Assembly (NCBI GenBank): GCA_025352435.1
Contig: JANXTN010000017.1
Location: 1 to 14,486 of the forward strand
Reading direction: 5' to 3'
Length of the DNA stretch: 14,486 nucleotides
Origin: Ferruginibacter sp.
GTDB taxonomy: Bacteria; Bacteroidota; Bacteroidia; Chitinophagales; Chitinophagaceae
Shown one piece after another: positions 1-7,053 of the stretch. The translations under genes and the position numbers were made by a program. The notes under the pieces were generated by a model that saw only the letters and a program-made list of their open reading frames with translations, had not been told where the DNA came from and did not search any database. Positions within the stretch are counted from its first letter, which is position 1. Each line of letters starts with the position of its first letter.

Positions 1-468
1 GTTTCTGCCGCAACAAGGCAAGCGAGGGGCACAGAGAAAAACGGCGTGGATTATTATTTTATAAGCGGGGAAGAATTTAAAAATAAAATTCAAAACAACG
101 AATTTGTGGAATGGGAAATGGTGTATGAAGGAAAATATTACGGAACTCTAAAAGCAGAACTACAAAGGATTTGGCAAGACAATAACATACCTGTGCTTGA
201 TATAGATGTAAAAGGTGCCATACATGTGCAACAGCAATTTAATGAAGGAACACTCAGTATATTTATAGAACCACCATCTGTGAATGAATTAAAAATGAGG
301 TTGGAAAGCAGGGGCACGGAATCAAACGAATCGATTGCTGCGAGGGTTAACAAAGCTGCATATGAGTTGTCTTTTAAAGAACACTTTGATAAAACGGTAG
401 TTAACGCAGATTTAGAAACAGCCTGTGCAAATGCCGAAAAAATTGTGCAGGAATTTTTAGACAGGTAG
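1..468 (+). CDS. gmk: Guanylate kinase, 3' part (5' truncated by window edge)
   Basis: Guanylate kinase phosphorylates GMP to GDP with ATP, in the cytoplasm. The reading frame is open from base 1, so the gene starts before the window; 155 codons are visible of the usual 190-205. The GTG at base 46 lies inside the domain and is not the start. Visible family motifs are the GMP-binding VSAATRQARG segment at the very start, GVDYYFIS, the EWEMVYEGKYYGT stretch, LDIDVKGA, IFIEPPS, and the lid-like RLESRGTES segment with an Arg further on (AARV). Near the C-terminus is FDKTVVNADLE, matching the family's fDyvvvNdd. The Walker A loop is missing because it lies upstream of the window. The next gene begins 25 bases downstream on the same strand, so the two may be cotranscribed. 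The identification is firm from the motif order. Confidence 0.95.
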   Translation, partial: VSAATRQARGTEKNGVDYYFISGEEFKNKIQNNEFVEWEMVYEGKYYGTLKAELQRIWQDNNIPVLDIDVKGAIHVQQQFNEGTLSIFIEPPSVNELKMRLESRGTESNESIAARVNKAAYELSFKEHFDKTVVNADLETACANAEKIVQEFLDR

Positions 469-493
469 TGTTTCAATCACCTAATTTTATGAT

Positions 494-1789
494 ATGGAAA
501 TGTCTATCTCTGCATTGGTTGCAATATTGGTTTCGCTTTTATTTATTGGTTTTTTTGCGGGTATAGAAATTGCATTTGTATCAGCCAATAAATTATCGCT
601 GGAGCTTAATAAAAAGCAAGGCAGTTATGCAGGTAAAATATGGGGGAATTACGCTGAACATCCCGCAAAGTTTATAGGTACAATATTAGTGCTTGTAAAT
701 ATATTACTGGTGATTTATGGATTACTGATCGGAGAATTGCTCTACCCATTGTGGCATAGTTTAGAAGTGCGTTTAACACCTTCTTTTACTCAATATTTTT
801 ACCTGATCAAACTGTTTTTCGAAACCGTTGTCTCAACTGTTATCGTTTTGTTTGTAGAGTTTTTGAGTAAGGCTTTGTTCAGGGCCCGAAACAACAGTAT
901 TCTCTCCAATGGCTTTATCACCTACATTGTACAGTTTGTTTATTCCCTTTTTTCATCTGTTGCATCCATTTTTGTAAGTATTGCAGAATGGATATTAAAA
1001 TACATTTTCAATGTAAAGATCAGCGACAGAAAAGAGATTTTCAGCAAAGTAGATCTTGAACATTATTTACAACAAAACAAAATGCACAACGAAGAGGAAA
1101 CTTCAGACATAAACAAAGAGCTTTTTGAAAACGCATTGTCAATAGGGGATGTAAAAATAAGGGAGTGCCTTGTGCCGAGGAAAGAAATTGTAAGTGTTAG
1201 CAAAGAAAGTACCGTTGCAGAAATAAAAAATATTTTTATTGAATCAAGGTTGAGCAAACTCGTTATTTACGATAAAAATATTGACAACATAACCGGGTAT
1301 GTTCATCAGTTGGATCTTTTTAAAAGCCCTGCAACATTACAGGAAATTATATTACCGATACCTACAGTGCCCGAAACCATGAGTGCAACAGACTTAATGG
1401 CAAAATTTACCAGAGAAAGAAAATCAATAGCGTGGGTGATAGATGAATTTGGCGGTACGGCAGGCATTGTAACTATGGAAGATCTGCTCGAAGAAATTTT
1501 TGGTGAGATAAAAGATGAGTATGACGATGTGGAAGAATTTGTAGACAAGCAGTTAACCGACAACGAATATTTATTTAGCGGGAGAATGGAACTTGATTTT
1601 ATAGCTGAAAAATATGGACTTAATTTTCCTGCTGATGAAACAGCTGAAACGCTTTCAGGCTTCATAATACAACATAACGCCGCAATCCCAGGGAAAAATG
1701 AAAAAATAATCATTGGTAATTACGAATTTAATATTCAAAGCATGAGCGATACCCGGATAGAAACCGTAAAACTTAAAGTGCTAAAATAA
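494..1789 (+). CDS. CNNM-CBS-CorC/HlyC transmembrane protein (hemolysin family, GldE-like)
   Basis: This 431-residue inner-membrane protein belongs to the COG1253 group (hemolysin/CorC/CNNM proteins), several members of which act in divalent cation, mainly Mg2+, efflux. Hydrophobic segments lie at about 4-28, 59-83, 100-125 and 138-172, with FFAGIEIAFVSANK just after the first, typical of the DUF21/CNNM domain. A cytoplasmic CBS pair follows: CBS1 at about 222-280, starting ECLVPRKEIV, and CBS2 at about 288-342, ending in the signature FGGTAGIVTMEDLLEEIFGE. The CorC_HlyC domain fills about 350-430, with GRMELDFI and ETLSGFII. Gliding protein GldE has the same architecture, but nothing here (no gliding genes nearby) favours that name. 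The ATG at 494 is used; another lies 6 bases on. It follows gmk by 25 bases. Ion specificity is unknown. Confidence 0.9.
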   Translation: MEMSISALVAILVSLLFIGFFAGIEIAFVSANKLSLELNKKQGSYAGKIWGNYAEHPAKFIGTILVLVNILLVIYGLLIGELLYPLWHSLEVRLTPSFTQYFYLIKLFFETVVSTVIVLFVEFLSKALFRARNNSILSNGFITYIVQFVYSLFSSVASIFVSIAEWILKYIFNVKISDRKEIFSKVDLEHYLQQNKMHNEEETSDINKELFENALSIGDVKIRECLVPRKEIVSVSKESTVAEIKNIFIESRLSKLVIYDKNIDNITGYVHQLDLFKSPATLQEIILPIPTVPETMSATDLMAKFTRERKSIAWVIDEFGGTAGIVTMEDLLEEIFGEIKDEYDDVEEFVDKQLTDNEYLFSGRMELDFIAEKYGLNFPADETAETLSGFIIQHNAAIPGKNEKIIIGNYEFNIQSMSDTRIETVKLKVLK

Positions 1790-1822
1790 TTTTACCAAGT
1801 GCAATTTTAAAATAAATCGGTA

Positions 1823-1849
1823 TTGCTTCCCATTCTGCTTTTACCTTTA
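1823..1849 (+). promoter_or_regulatory. Possible Bacteroidota-type promoter before the glycosyltransferase-like gene
   Basis: TTG (1823-1825), 16 bases, then TACCTTTA (1842-1849), one base off the Bacteroidota -7 consensus TAnnTTTG. The spacing is shorter than the usual 17-23. The box ends only 4 bases before the ATG at 1854, so a transcript from it would be leaderless or nearly so. Weak to moderate support. Confidence 0.35.
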
Positions 1850-1853
1850 CAAA

Positions 1854-2909
1854 ATGGTTATAGGTGCTCACATAAGTGGAGATGATGCGCATGGAAGTTT
1901 ACTGTTATTTGCTTTAGAAAAGTCTGCTGCTCTACAACCCTCACATAAATTTATTCTATTTACAAATGCAATATTATACGAATTGCCGGAGTGCTTTGTG
2001 CAGATAAACATTAGCCCTAAACCAAAAAATAAATTGCTTTTATATTATTGGTATAAATACAAATTGCCAAAGCTGGTATCCAAATACAACATCACTTCTT
2101 TTATCAGCAATGCTGGCATGCTGATAAATGATTCCCCTTTAAATCAATTTCTATTTATTGAGAGCCGAAATTTATTTCTACAAAAAAATACTTTTTTTAA
2201 AAATAATTTTGTTGATGCAGTTTCAATTGCTAAAACTGTTATTGTTACTGATGCTTTGCTTGGAAATGAATACAAAAAAATGTTTGCAACAGATAAATTA
2301 AAACAGATAAATTTCAATAGAAACCAAGCGGCCCTTCCATACTCACCGGAAGAAGTAGAAACTGTAAAAGAAAAATATACAAATGGGTATGATTATTATT
2401 TGTTCCCAGTAAATGCTGCCTCAAAAACACATATAATTACTGTTCTCAAAGCATTTTCTCAATTAAAAAAGTGGCAAAAAACTTCTCTAAAATTATTGCT
2501 GCTTTTTGAAAATAAAACAGATGAGAAATTCTTACCAGACTTTAAGAACTATAAATACAAAGATGAAGTTGTTCTAATAAAACAAACAACTGAGAATTCT
2601 TCATCATTGACAGCTACTTCTTTTGGATATATTTTTTTAGGGGATTATAGCTACAAACAAAATGTATACAATGCGTTGCTATATAATATTGCTGTTATAG
2701 CTGCAGATACGAATGATAATCATTTACTCTTTAATGAAGCAGTTGCATATGCTCCTTTAACTACAGAGGGATTGGCACATCAACTTCAAATTTTGTACAA
2801 AGATGAATTTTTTAAAAAGCAACAACTTTATAATACCACTAATTTTCTTACAAATTTTGACAACCAAATAAACCTACAAATGTTTATTGATGTTGTATCA
2901 ACTTACTAA
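1854..2909 (+). CDS. Degenerate GT-B (GT4-like) glycosyltransferase homologue, probable pseudoenzyme
   Basis: The 351-residue product follows the plan of Chitinophagaceae GT4-type glycosyltransferases. The N-terminal part has a hydrophobic strand, HKFILFTN (31-38), and KNKLLLYYWYKYKLPKLV (58-75), like the family's 'P-L-W-Y-Y-W-x-x-x-x-P-K' segment, then SFISNAGML. The second half starts YDYYLFPVNAASKTHIITV (from residue 179) and continues LKAFSQLK (198-205), where active members have 'PRKN..LLKAF'. Next come YKYKDEVVLI (234-243) and LTATSFGYIFLG (252-263), like 'LTASAYALVYPS'. In place of the EGFGxPxxE catalytic/nucleotide-binding motif it has YSYKQNVYN (265-273), so both expected glutamates appear replaced (Y265 and N273). 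The reading frame is intact. I counted 29% GC over five 60-base blocks, against 39% over five blocks of the next gene. It has no signal peptide. Family membership comes from remembered motifs, not a search; loss of activity is inference. Confidence 0.6.
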   Translation: MVIGAHISGDDAHGSLLLFALEKSAALQPSHKFILFTNAILYELPECFVQINISPKPKNKLLLYYWYKYKLPKLVSKYNITSFISNAGMLINDSPLNQFLFIESRNLFLQKNTFFKNNFVDAVSIAKTVIVTDALLGNEYKKMFATDKLKQINFNRNQAALPYSPEEVETVKEKYTNGYDYYLFPVNAASKTHIITVLKAFSQLKKWQKTSLKLLLLFENKTDEKFLPDFKNYKYKDEVVLIKQTTENSSSLTATSFGYIFLGDYSYKQNVYNALLYNIAVIAADTNDNHLLFNEAVAYAPLTTEGLAHQLQILYKDEFFKKQQLYNTTNFLTNFDNQINLQMFIDVVSTY

Positions 2910-2924
2910 ACGGACTTACCTTTA
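2893..2924 (+). promoter_or_regulatory. Candidate promoter of the LpxD-like gene
   Basis: TTG (2893-2895), 21 bases, TACCTTTA (2917-2924), then 17 bases to the ATG at 2942. Spacing fits the Bacteroidota pattern TTG-N17-23-TAnnTTTG, with one mismatch in the last base of the -7 box. It overlaps the end of the upstream gene and would let the LpxD-like gene be expressed alone. Confidence 0.45.
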
Positions 2925-2941
2925 AAATAAAATTTTACGAA

Positions 2942-3886
2942 ATGAATTTTCCAGCTCCTGTCAGCATCGCAGAAATTGCATCATTAATAAACGCAAACAT
3001 TGTAGGAGATAATTATGGCCAGGCAAAAGGAATCAATGAATTAAACAGGGTAGAAGTTGGTGATCTTGCTTTTGTAGACCATCCAAAATATTACGAGAAA
3101 TGTATTAACAGCAATGCCACTTTTATCATTATCAATAAAGAAGTAAATGTACCAGTAGGAAAATCGTTGCTGATAACTGATAATCCTTTTGAAGCTTATT
3201 GTAAAATAATTGCACATTATCGCCCATTTACAAAAGCGGTAGGTGCAATTAATTCGAACCATATCGGGGACGGTACATATATTTTTCCTACAGCTTTTAT
3301 CGGTAACAATGTAATGATAGGCAGCAACTGTATTATTCATCCACACGTTACCATTATGGATCACTGCACAATCGGTAACAACGTTGTAATACAGGCGGGT
3401 ACTGTAATTGGCAGCGATGCTTTTTATTATAACACAAAAAAGGAGAGAGAAATTTGGTATAAAAAGATGCCAAGTGGCGGGACAGTAGTTATAGAAGATG
3501 ATGTTGAAATTGGTGCAAACTGCACCATTGATAGAGGAGTAACACACGAGACAAAATTAGGAAAGGGAACTCGTTTTGATAACCTTATTCATGTGGGGCA
3601 TGATACAGTTTTTGGTAAAAATTGTTTGGTAGCGGCCAATGTGGTTGTGGCAGGATGCGTAACTGTTGAAGACGGCGTTACAATCTGGGGCGGTTGCATC
3701 ATCAACAAAACGCTGACCATCGGTGCCAATGCTGTATTACTCGGGCGCACAGGTGTAGGCGGTGATTTAGAAGGGAATAAAACTTACTGGGGTGCACCGG
3801 CGCAAGAAGCAAGTGCAGTAAAAAGAGAAATGATTTGGGTAAAAAGGATTCCCCAGTTGTGGGAGAAAGTAATGAAAAAATCTTAA
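2942..3886 (+). CDS. LpxD-like N-acyltransferase (left-handed beta-helix, second-copy type)
   Basis: LpxD transfers a 3-hydroxyacyl chain from acyl-ACP to the 2-amino group of UDP-3-O-acyl-glucosamine in lipid A synthesis, as a cytoplasmic trimer. This 314-residue protein has an LpxD-type N-terminal domain (about 1-100, with VGDLAFVDHPKYYEK), then hexapeptide repeats of a left-handed beta-helix (about 107-280; IGDGTYIFPTAFIGNNVMIG, IGANCTIDRG). In DNLIHVGHD (213-221) H220 aligns with the catalytic His239 of E. coli LpxD. The C-terminal tail is helical (VKREMIWVKRIPQLWEKV). It is shorter than the usual 335-350 residues and lies outside an lpxC/fabZ/lpxA cluster, where the main Bacteroidota lpxD usually sits. 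It is therefore more likely a paralogue, and its acceptor could be a different sugar nucleotide. It follows the glycosyltransferase-like gene by 32 bases and converges with the next gene. Confidence 0.85.
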   Translation: MNFPAPVSIAEIASLINANIVGDNYGQAKGINELNRVEVGDLAFVDHPKYYEKCINSNATFIIINKEVNVPVGKSLLITDNPFEAYCKIIAHYRPFTKAVGAINSNHIGDGTYIFPTAFIGNNVMIGSNCIIHPHVTIMDHCTIGNNVVIQAGTVIGSDAFYYNTKKEREIWYKKMPSGGTVVIEDDVEIGANCTIDRGVTHETKLGKGTRFDNLIHVGHDTVFGKNCLVAANVVVAGCVTVEDGVTIWGGCIINKTLTIGANAVLLGRTGVGGDLEGNKTYWGAPAQEASAVKREMIWVKRIPQLWEKVMKKS

Positions 3887-3926
3887 CGTATTTCTGGTCT
3901 CAAATCTAATAGATCAAATCCCAAAT

Positions 3927-5009
3927 CTATTTATAGTCATACGGCAACTGTTCTGCAACCTTTTCCCATGCCCAGTATCCGCTTATGGACAAATCATTCT
4001 GATCATAAAAATAGCCATTCTGTTCAATGACAATACTCTCGTTTGGTTTAAACGATAACATGGAAAACTTAAAGTCTTTCGGTTCTGTAGGATGCATCGT
4101 AACGTAGGTGTCTGATGGTTTTTGCGCCATGTATAAAATTCCAACATCTTTTTGGTTTGGTAAGATTTCCGCCCTTTGTGTACTGTCATCCTTTTCAAAA
4201 TTCATTGCGGCGTAAGCATCTTTTAATTTTAAGGCACTATCCTTTCCATTTTGTGTAACAATGAACTGTATTTCAAACTGCTGCTCTTTTAAGTTTTTGT
4301 TGTAAACACTTCTCATAAAATGTAACAGAGAACCGTTGTATGCTGCACTCCTGTTGGCTCGCCAAATGCTTTTCTGTGTGCTGTCACCCTCCATTTCTTC
4401 ATACAAGGGAGAGCCTGAATAAATACTTACACCGGTATTGTATTCATGTGTAAAAGAATCGATGGTATATTTTATGTTATAACCCAATGCATTATTTTTA
4501 ATAACCAGCGGCTCAGTAGCTGTAATTTTTAGCCTGTTTTTTTTCTTAGAAAAAAAGAAGTGTAATGCAGCGGGATTTTGAATGCTTGTACTTCTACTAT
4601 TTGCTGTTTTACCAATAAATTCTTCATTAAAAAATTCACCGTATTTTTCTAATCCGTCTTTTACTTCGTTAGTAGAAATGATAGCAACAGTTTCCAACTC
4701 TTTTTCTTTTTCTTTTAGATTCACGGTAATGGCTTCCCCAGCACCTGCCGTAGTAACACGCCTTATTTCTGTTTTATATCCTGTGTAAGTGACTACAAGT
4801 TCATAGCCACCGGGAGGCAGTTGCAATTTAAAATTCCCGTTTTCATCCGTAACTGTCCCAATGGTTGTACTCTGCGCAAATATAGATGCGGATGCCATTG
4901 GCGTGCCCGTTACTTCATTCAACACTTTGCCTGAGATTATAAAATTATTTTGCGCAATTAATGAATTAAGTAAAATCAAATTAAAAAAAACAGTTACAAG
5001 AATTTTCAT
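3927..5009 (-). CDS. Exported CarboxypepD_reg-like domain protein
   Basis: Start chosen at the ATG at 5007-5009 rather than an in-frame one at 5066, because it puts a signal peptide first: MKILVTVFFNLILLNSLIAQ, likely cleaved after residue 18 or 20. The mature part begins with a CarboxypepD_reg-like beta-sandwich (about 22-98: FIISGKVLNEVTGTPMASAS, GTVTDENGNFKLQLPPG, YELVVTYTGY). This domain is common at the N-terminus of TonB-dependent receptors and other Bacteroidota surface proteins. At 360 residues it is far too short for a TonB-dependent barrel. The rest carries a segment I recall from similar short Bacteroidota proteins, ANRSAAYNGSLLHFMRS (218-234), of unknown role. It is the last of three minus-strand genes, 87 bases after the epimerase. 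Probably periplasmic or outer-membrane associated. Function unknown. Confidence 0.8.
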   Translation of the reverse strand: MKILVTVFFNLILLNSLIAQNNFIISGKVLNEVTGTPMASASIFAQSTTIGTVTDENGNFKLQLPPGGYELVVTYTGYKTEIRRVTTAGAGEAITVNLKEKEKELETVAIISTNEVKDGLEKYGEFFNEEFIGKTANSRSTSIQNPAALHFFFSKKKNRLKITATEPLVIKNNALGYNIKYTIDSFTHEYNTGVSIYSGSPLYEEMEGDSTQKSIWRANRSAAYNGSLLHFMRSVYNKNLKEQQFEIQFIVTQNGKDSALKLKDAYAAMNFEKDDSTQRAEILPNQKDVGILYMAQKPSDTYVTMHPTEPKDFKFSMLSFKPNESIVIEQNGYFYDQNDLSISGYWAWEKVAEQLPYDYK

Positions 5010-5096
5010 GAGATATAAATATGGATCGAAAATAATGGAAAGGATGTTAATTATTTGTTGTTGCATTTTTTCTTTACAAACAAATAATTTCCTTTT

Positions 5097-6071
5097 CTAT
5101 TGATTGGAAGCAAGCATTAATTTCTTGCAAATATCTGCAACAGTATTTTCTATTTTTTTATATCTAAAATCAGGGATCGCTTTTAATAATTTACGATTAT
5201 CATAAGCAACTTTGGTCATGGCTGTATGGGCAGTTTTTTTTGTGAGCAGGGGAGAAGCATCGGTAAACTTGCTTTTAAAACTTTCAAGTCTCCATGTAAC
5301 TGTAGCAATAAAAGGTGTTACTTTATTTGATGGTACTTTTTTACCAAACGCTTTTGCCATCATGGTGAACATGTCTTTGTAAGAAATATTTTCTGCACTT
5401 AGTATAAATTTTTCTGCACTAATATCACTCTTCATTAGTTGTATCATGGCGCTTGCTACATCTTCTGCATCAACAAAACCTGTAGTGCCTTCTGTATACC
5501 ATGGAAATTCGTCGTAAACCGATTTAAATATTTTTGTCGAGCCTTCGTTCCAGTTTCCGGCACCTAAAATAATTGAAGGGTTTATAACAACGGCATCCAA
5601 ACCTTCGGCTACCCCTCGCCACACTTCCATTTCACCTAGGTATTTGCTGTGGCCATATTTGCTGTTGCTCGTTTCTTCCGTCCACACCATGGTTTCATCT
5701 ATCATTTCGCCCGGGCGTATTCTACCGAGTGCTGCTACAGAGCTTACATGAACAAACTTTCTAACACTTGCATTAATGGCGGCATTTACAACATTAGCAG
5801 TGCCTTCTACATTAATACTGTAAATCTTTTTTTCATCTTTTGGGTTAAAGGATACAAGTCCGGCGCAATGGTATACTTCCGAAATATCCTGCATAGCATC
5901 TTCTAGTGTAACTACATCAAGTATATCGCATTTACAACATTCAAAGTTTGAACTTGGTTGAATTGCTAGGGGAGTATTATTATAAATCGCTCTAACATTC
6001 TCGCCGTCGCTTAGTAATTTATTTATTAAAACATTGCCTAATAAACCTGCACCGCCTGTTACTAAAATCAT
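5097..6071 (-). CDS. NAD(P)-dependent extended SDR epimerase/reductase
   Basis: This is a 324-residue extended short-chain dehydrogenase/reductase with a Rossmann fold. The dinucleotide loop TGGAGLLG is at 5-12, an acidic DI follows the fourth strand region (49-50), and the central YHCAGLVSF is at 67-75. The catalytic set includes VSSVAALG (109-116) and Y139/K143 of SKYGHSK. The NPSIILG turn (164-170) is typical of the dihydroflavonol reductase/3-beta-hydroxysteroid dehydrogenase branch more than of sugar epimerases. The substrate cannot be told from the sequence. Its ATG overlaps the TGA of the upstream acyl-CoA dehydrogenase gene by 4 bases (6068-6071), so the two are almost certainly cotranscribed and translationally coupled. 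That hints at a lipid or acyl-CoA related substrate, which is inference. Confidence 0.88.
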   Translation of the reverse strand: MILVTGGAGLLGNVLINKLLSDGENVRAIYNNTPLAIQPSSNFECCKCDILDVVTLEDAMQDISEVYHCAGLVSFNPKDEKKIYSINVEGTANVVNAAINASVRKFVHVSSVAALGRIRPGEMIDETMVWTEETSNSKYGHSKYLGEMEVWRGVAEGLDAVVINPSIILGAGNWNEGSTKIFKSVYDEFPWYTEGTTGFVDAEDVASAMIQLMKSDISAEKFILSAENISYKDMFTMMAKAFGKKVPSNKVTPFIATVTWRLESFKSKFTDASPLLTKKTAHTAMTKVAYDNRKLLKAIPDFRYKKIENTVADICKKLMLASNQ

Positions 6072-6928
6072 TGTACAGCGTTTAAAGCGTAGTCATAAAA
6101 TCCCTTCCCCGTTTTTTTACCAAGGTTACCTTCCGTTACTTTTTGCTCCTGCATGGGAGATGGTTTAAACCGTGGGTTTTCCTTAAATGCGTGATATACA
6201 GATTGAGAAACTGCAAGGTTTACATCCATTCCAATCAAATCCATTAATTTAAAAGGCCCCATTTTAAAACCCGCATTTTCCATCAATAGATCTATGTCTT
6301 CAAAATTTATTTTCTTCTCAGAAACCATGTGCATAGCTTCCAAATAGAAATGCCTTGCAACTCTGTTTACAATAAACCCGGGTGCATCCTTGCAAATAAC
6401 CGGTTGTTTTTTTAGTGCAGTACAAACATCATAAACAGTTTGTAGAGTTTTATCAGAAGTTAAATTTCCTGCTACTACCTCTACGAGTTTCATTACATGA
6501 GCCGGATTAAAAAAATGCATGCCGCAAATTCGCTCAGGATGTAAAATATTTTTTTGAATGGAAGATATAGAAAGAGAAGAAGTGTTGCTGGCAAAAATTG
6601 TTTGTGAATTATTTATGGTCGCAAGCGTTTTATAAAGTCCTTCCTTAATTGTGAGGTCTTCAATAATAGCTTCAATAATGAGATCTCCGACGCAACTATT
6701 TATATTGTTAGTGAAAAGTATTTTATTGTAAATATTGTCTTTCTCACTTGCAGATATTTTTTCTTTACTAAGTAGAAAATCTAAATTTTTTTCAAGGGCT
6801 TTTTTAGCATTTTCTAAACCCTTTTCACTAGTATCAAATAACACAGTTTCAAAATTATTTTGTGCCGCTGCAAGTGCAATTCCGCTCCCCATTGTTCCTG
6901 CTCCTGCTACACATATTTTTTGTATCAT
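6068..6928 (-). CDS. 3-hydroxyacyl-CoA (3-hydroxybutyryl-CoA) dehydrogenase
   Basis: This cytoplasmic enzyme oxidises (S)-3-hydroxyacyl-CoA to 3-oxoacyl-CoA with NAD+, or the reverse; typical paths are butanoate metabolism, beta-oxidation and phenylacetate degradation (PaaH). The 286 residues equal the usual size of the single-function family. The NAD-binding loop is GAGTMG (9-14), with an acidic D32 at the end of strand two. Further motifs are EAIIEDLTIK, SNTSSLS (114-120) and GMHFFNPAHVMKLVEVV, in which H138 and E150 form the catalytic dyad. The C-terminal helical domain begins CKDAPGFIVNRV, and the end GKKTGKGFYDY is standard. It is the first gene of the minus-strand set and overlaps the next gene by 4 bases. 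No thiolase or enoyl-CoA hydratase gene lies nearby, so the pathway is open. Confidence 0.93.
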   Translation of the reverse strand: MIQKICVAGAGTMGSGIALAAAQNNFETVLFDTSEKGLENAKKALEKNLDFLLSKEKISASEKDNIYNKILFTNNINSCVGDLIIEAIIEDLTIKEGLYKTLATINNSQTIFASNTSSLSISSIQKNILHPERICGMHFFNPAHVMKLVEVVAGNLTSDKTLQTVYDVCTALKKQPVICKDAPGFIVNRVARHFYLEAMHMVSEKKINFEDIDLLMENAGFKMGPFKLMDLIGMDVNLAVSQSVYHAFKENPRFKPSPMQEQKVTEGNLGKKTGKGFYDYALNAVQ

Positions 6929-6932
6929 TTTA

Positions 6933-6940
6933 CAAAAATA
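6933..6940 (-). promoter_or_regulatory. Possible -7 box before the acyl-CoA dehydrogenase gene
   Basis: The minus strand reads TATTTTTG here, a full match to TAnnTTTG, ending 4 bases before the ATG at 6928. I see no TTG at proper spacing upstream of it, and the sequence is very AT-rich, so chance is possible. Confidence 0.25.
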
Positions 6941-6991
6941 AAAAAGCTATCTGCTATTTTAAGTTTTATTTTACGAACAAAAACTTACACA

Positions 6992-7033
6992 TAAAAAACC
7001 GCAACAAAACAGATAACTCTGTTAAGTTGCGGT
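6992..7033 (-). terminator. Intrinsic terminator after the OmpA-type lipoprotein gene
   Basis: Arms ACCGCAAC (7033-7026 on the minus strand) and GTTGCGGT (7005-6998) pair fully. Inside them AACAG and CTGTT (7023-7019 with 7012-7008) pair around a 6-base loop, separated by an AA/TT-side internal bulge. The minus strand then runs into TTTTTT (about 6998-6993). An outer ACACAT/ATGTGT match (7041-7036 with 6992-6987) can extend the structure. It lies 20 bases after the stop of the lipoprotein gene, in the expected place. Confidence 0.82.
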
Positions 7034-7053
7034 GTATGTGTGAGTAAGGAGGA

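Noticed and set aside
46..48. GTG as the start of the guanylate kinase gene
   Set aside because: The frame is open to base 1 and the residues before it (VSAATRQARG) belong to the GMP-binding motif; the gene begins outside the window.
1306..1713. 135-codon open frame antisense to the CBS/CorC gene
   Set aside because: Ser-rich shadow of a well-supported coding strand; no start context and no recognisable domain.
3041..3547. 168-codon open frame antisense to the LpxD-like gene
   Set aside because: It lies wholly inside a gene with clear beta-helix repeats; the antisense product is rich in Cys, Tyr and Asn with no motif. A by-product of the repeat codons.
3847..3866. CCCA/TGGG inverted repeat near the end of the LpxD-like gene as a terminator
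   Set aside because: The stem is only about 4 bp, it lies inside the coding region, and it has no T-run after it.
5010..5066. 19-residue N-terminal extension of the CarboxypepD_reg-like protein
   Set aside because: The downstream Met begins a clean signal peptide with Lys then a hydrophobic core; the extension spoils it.
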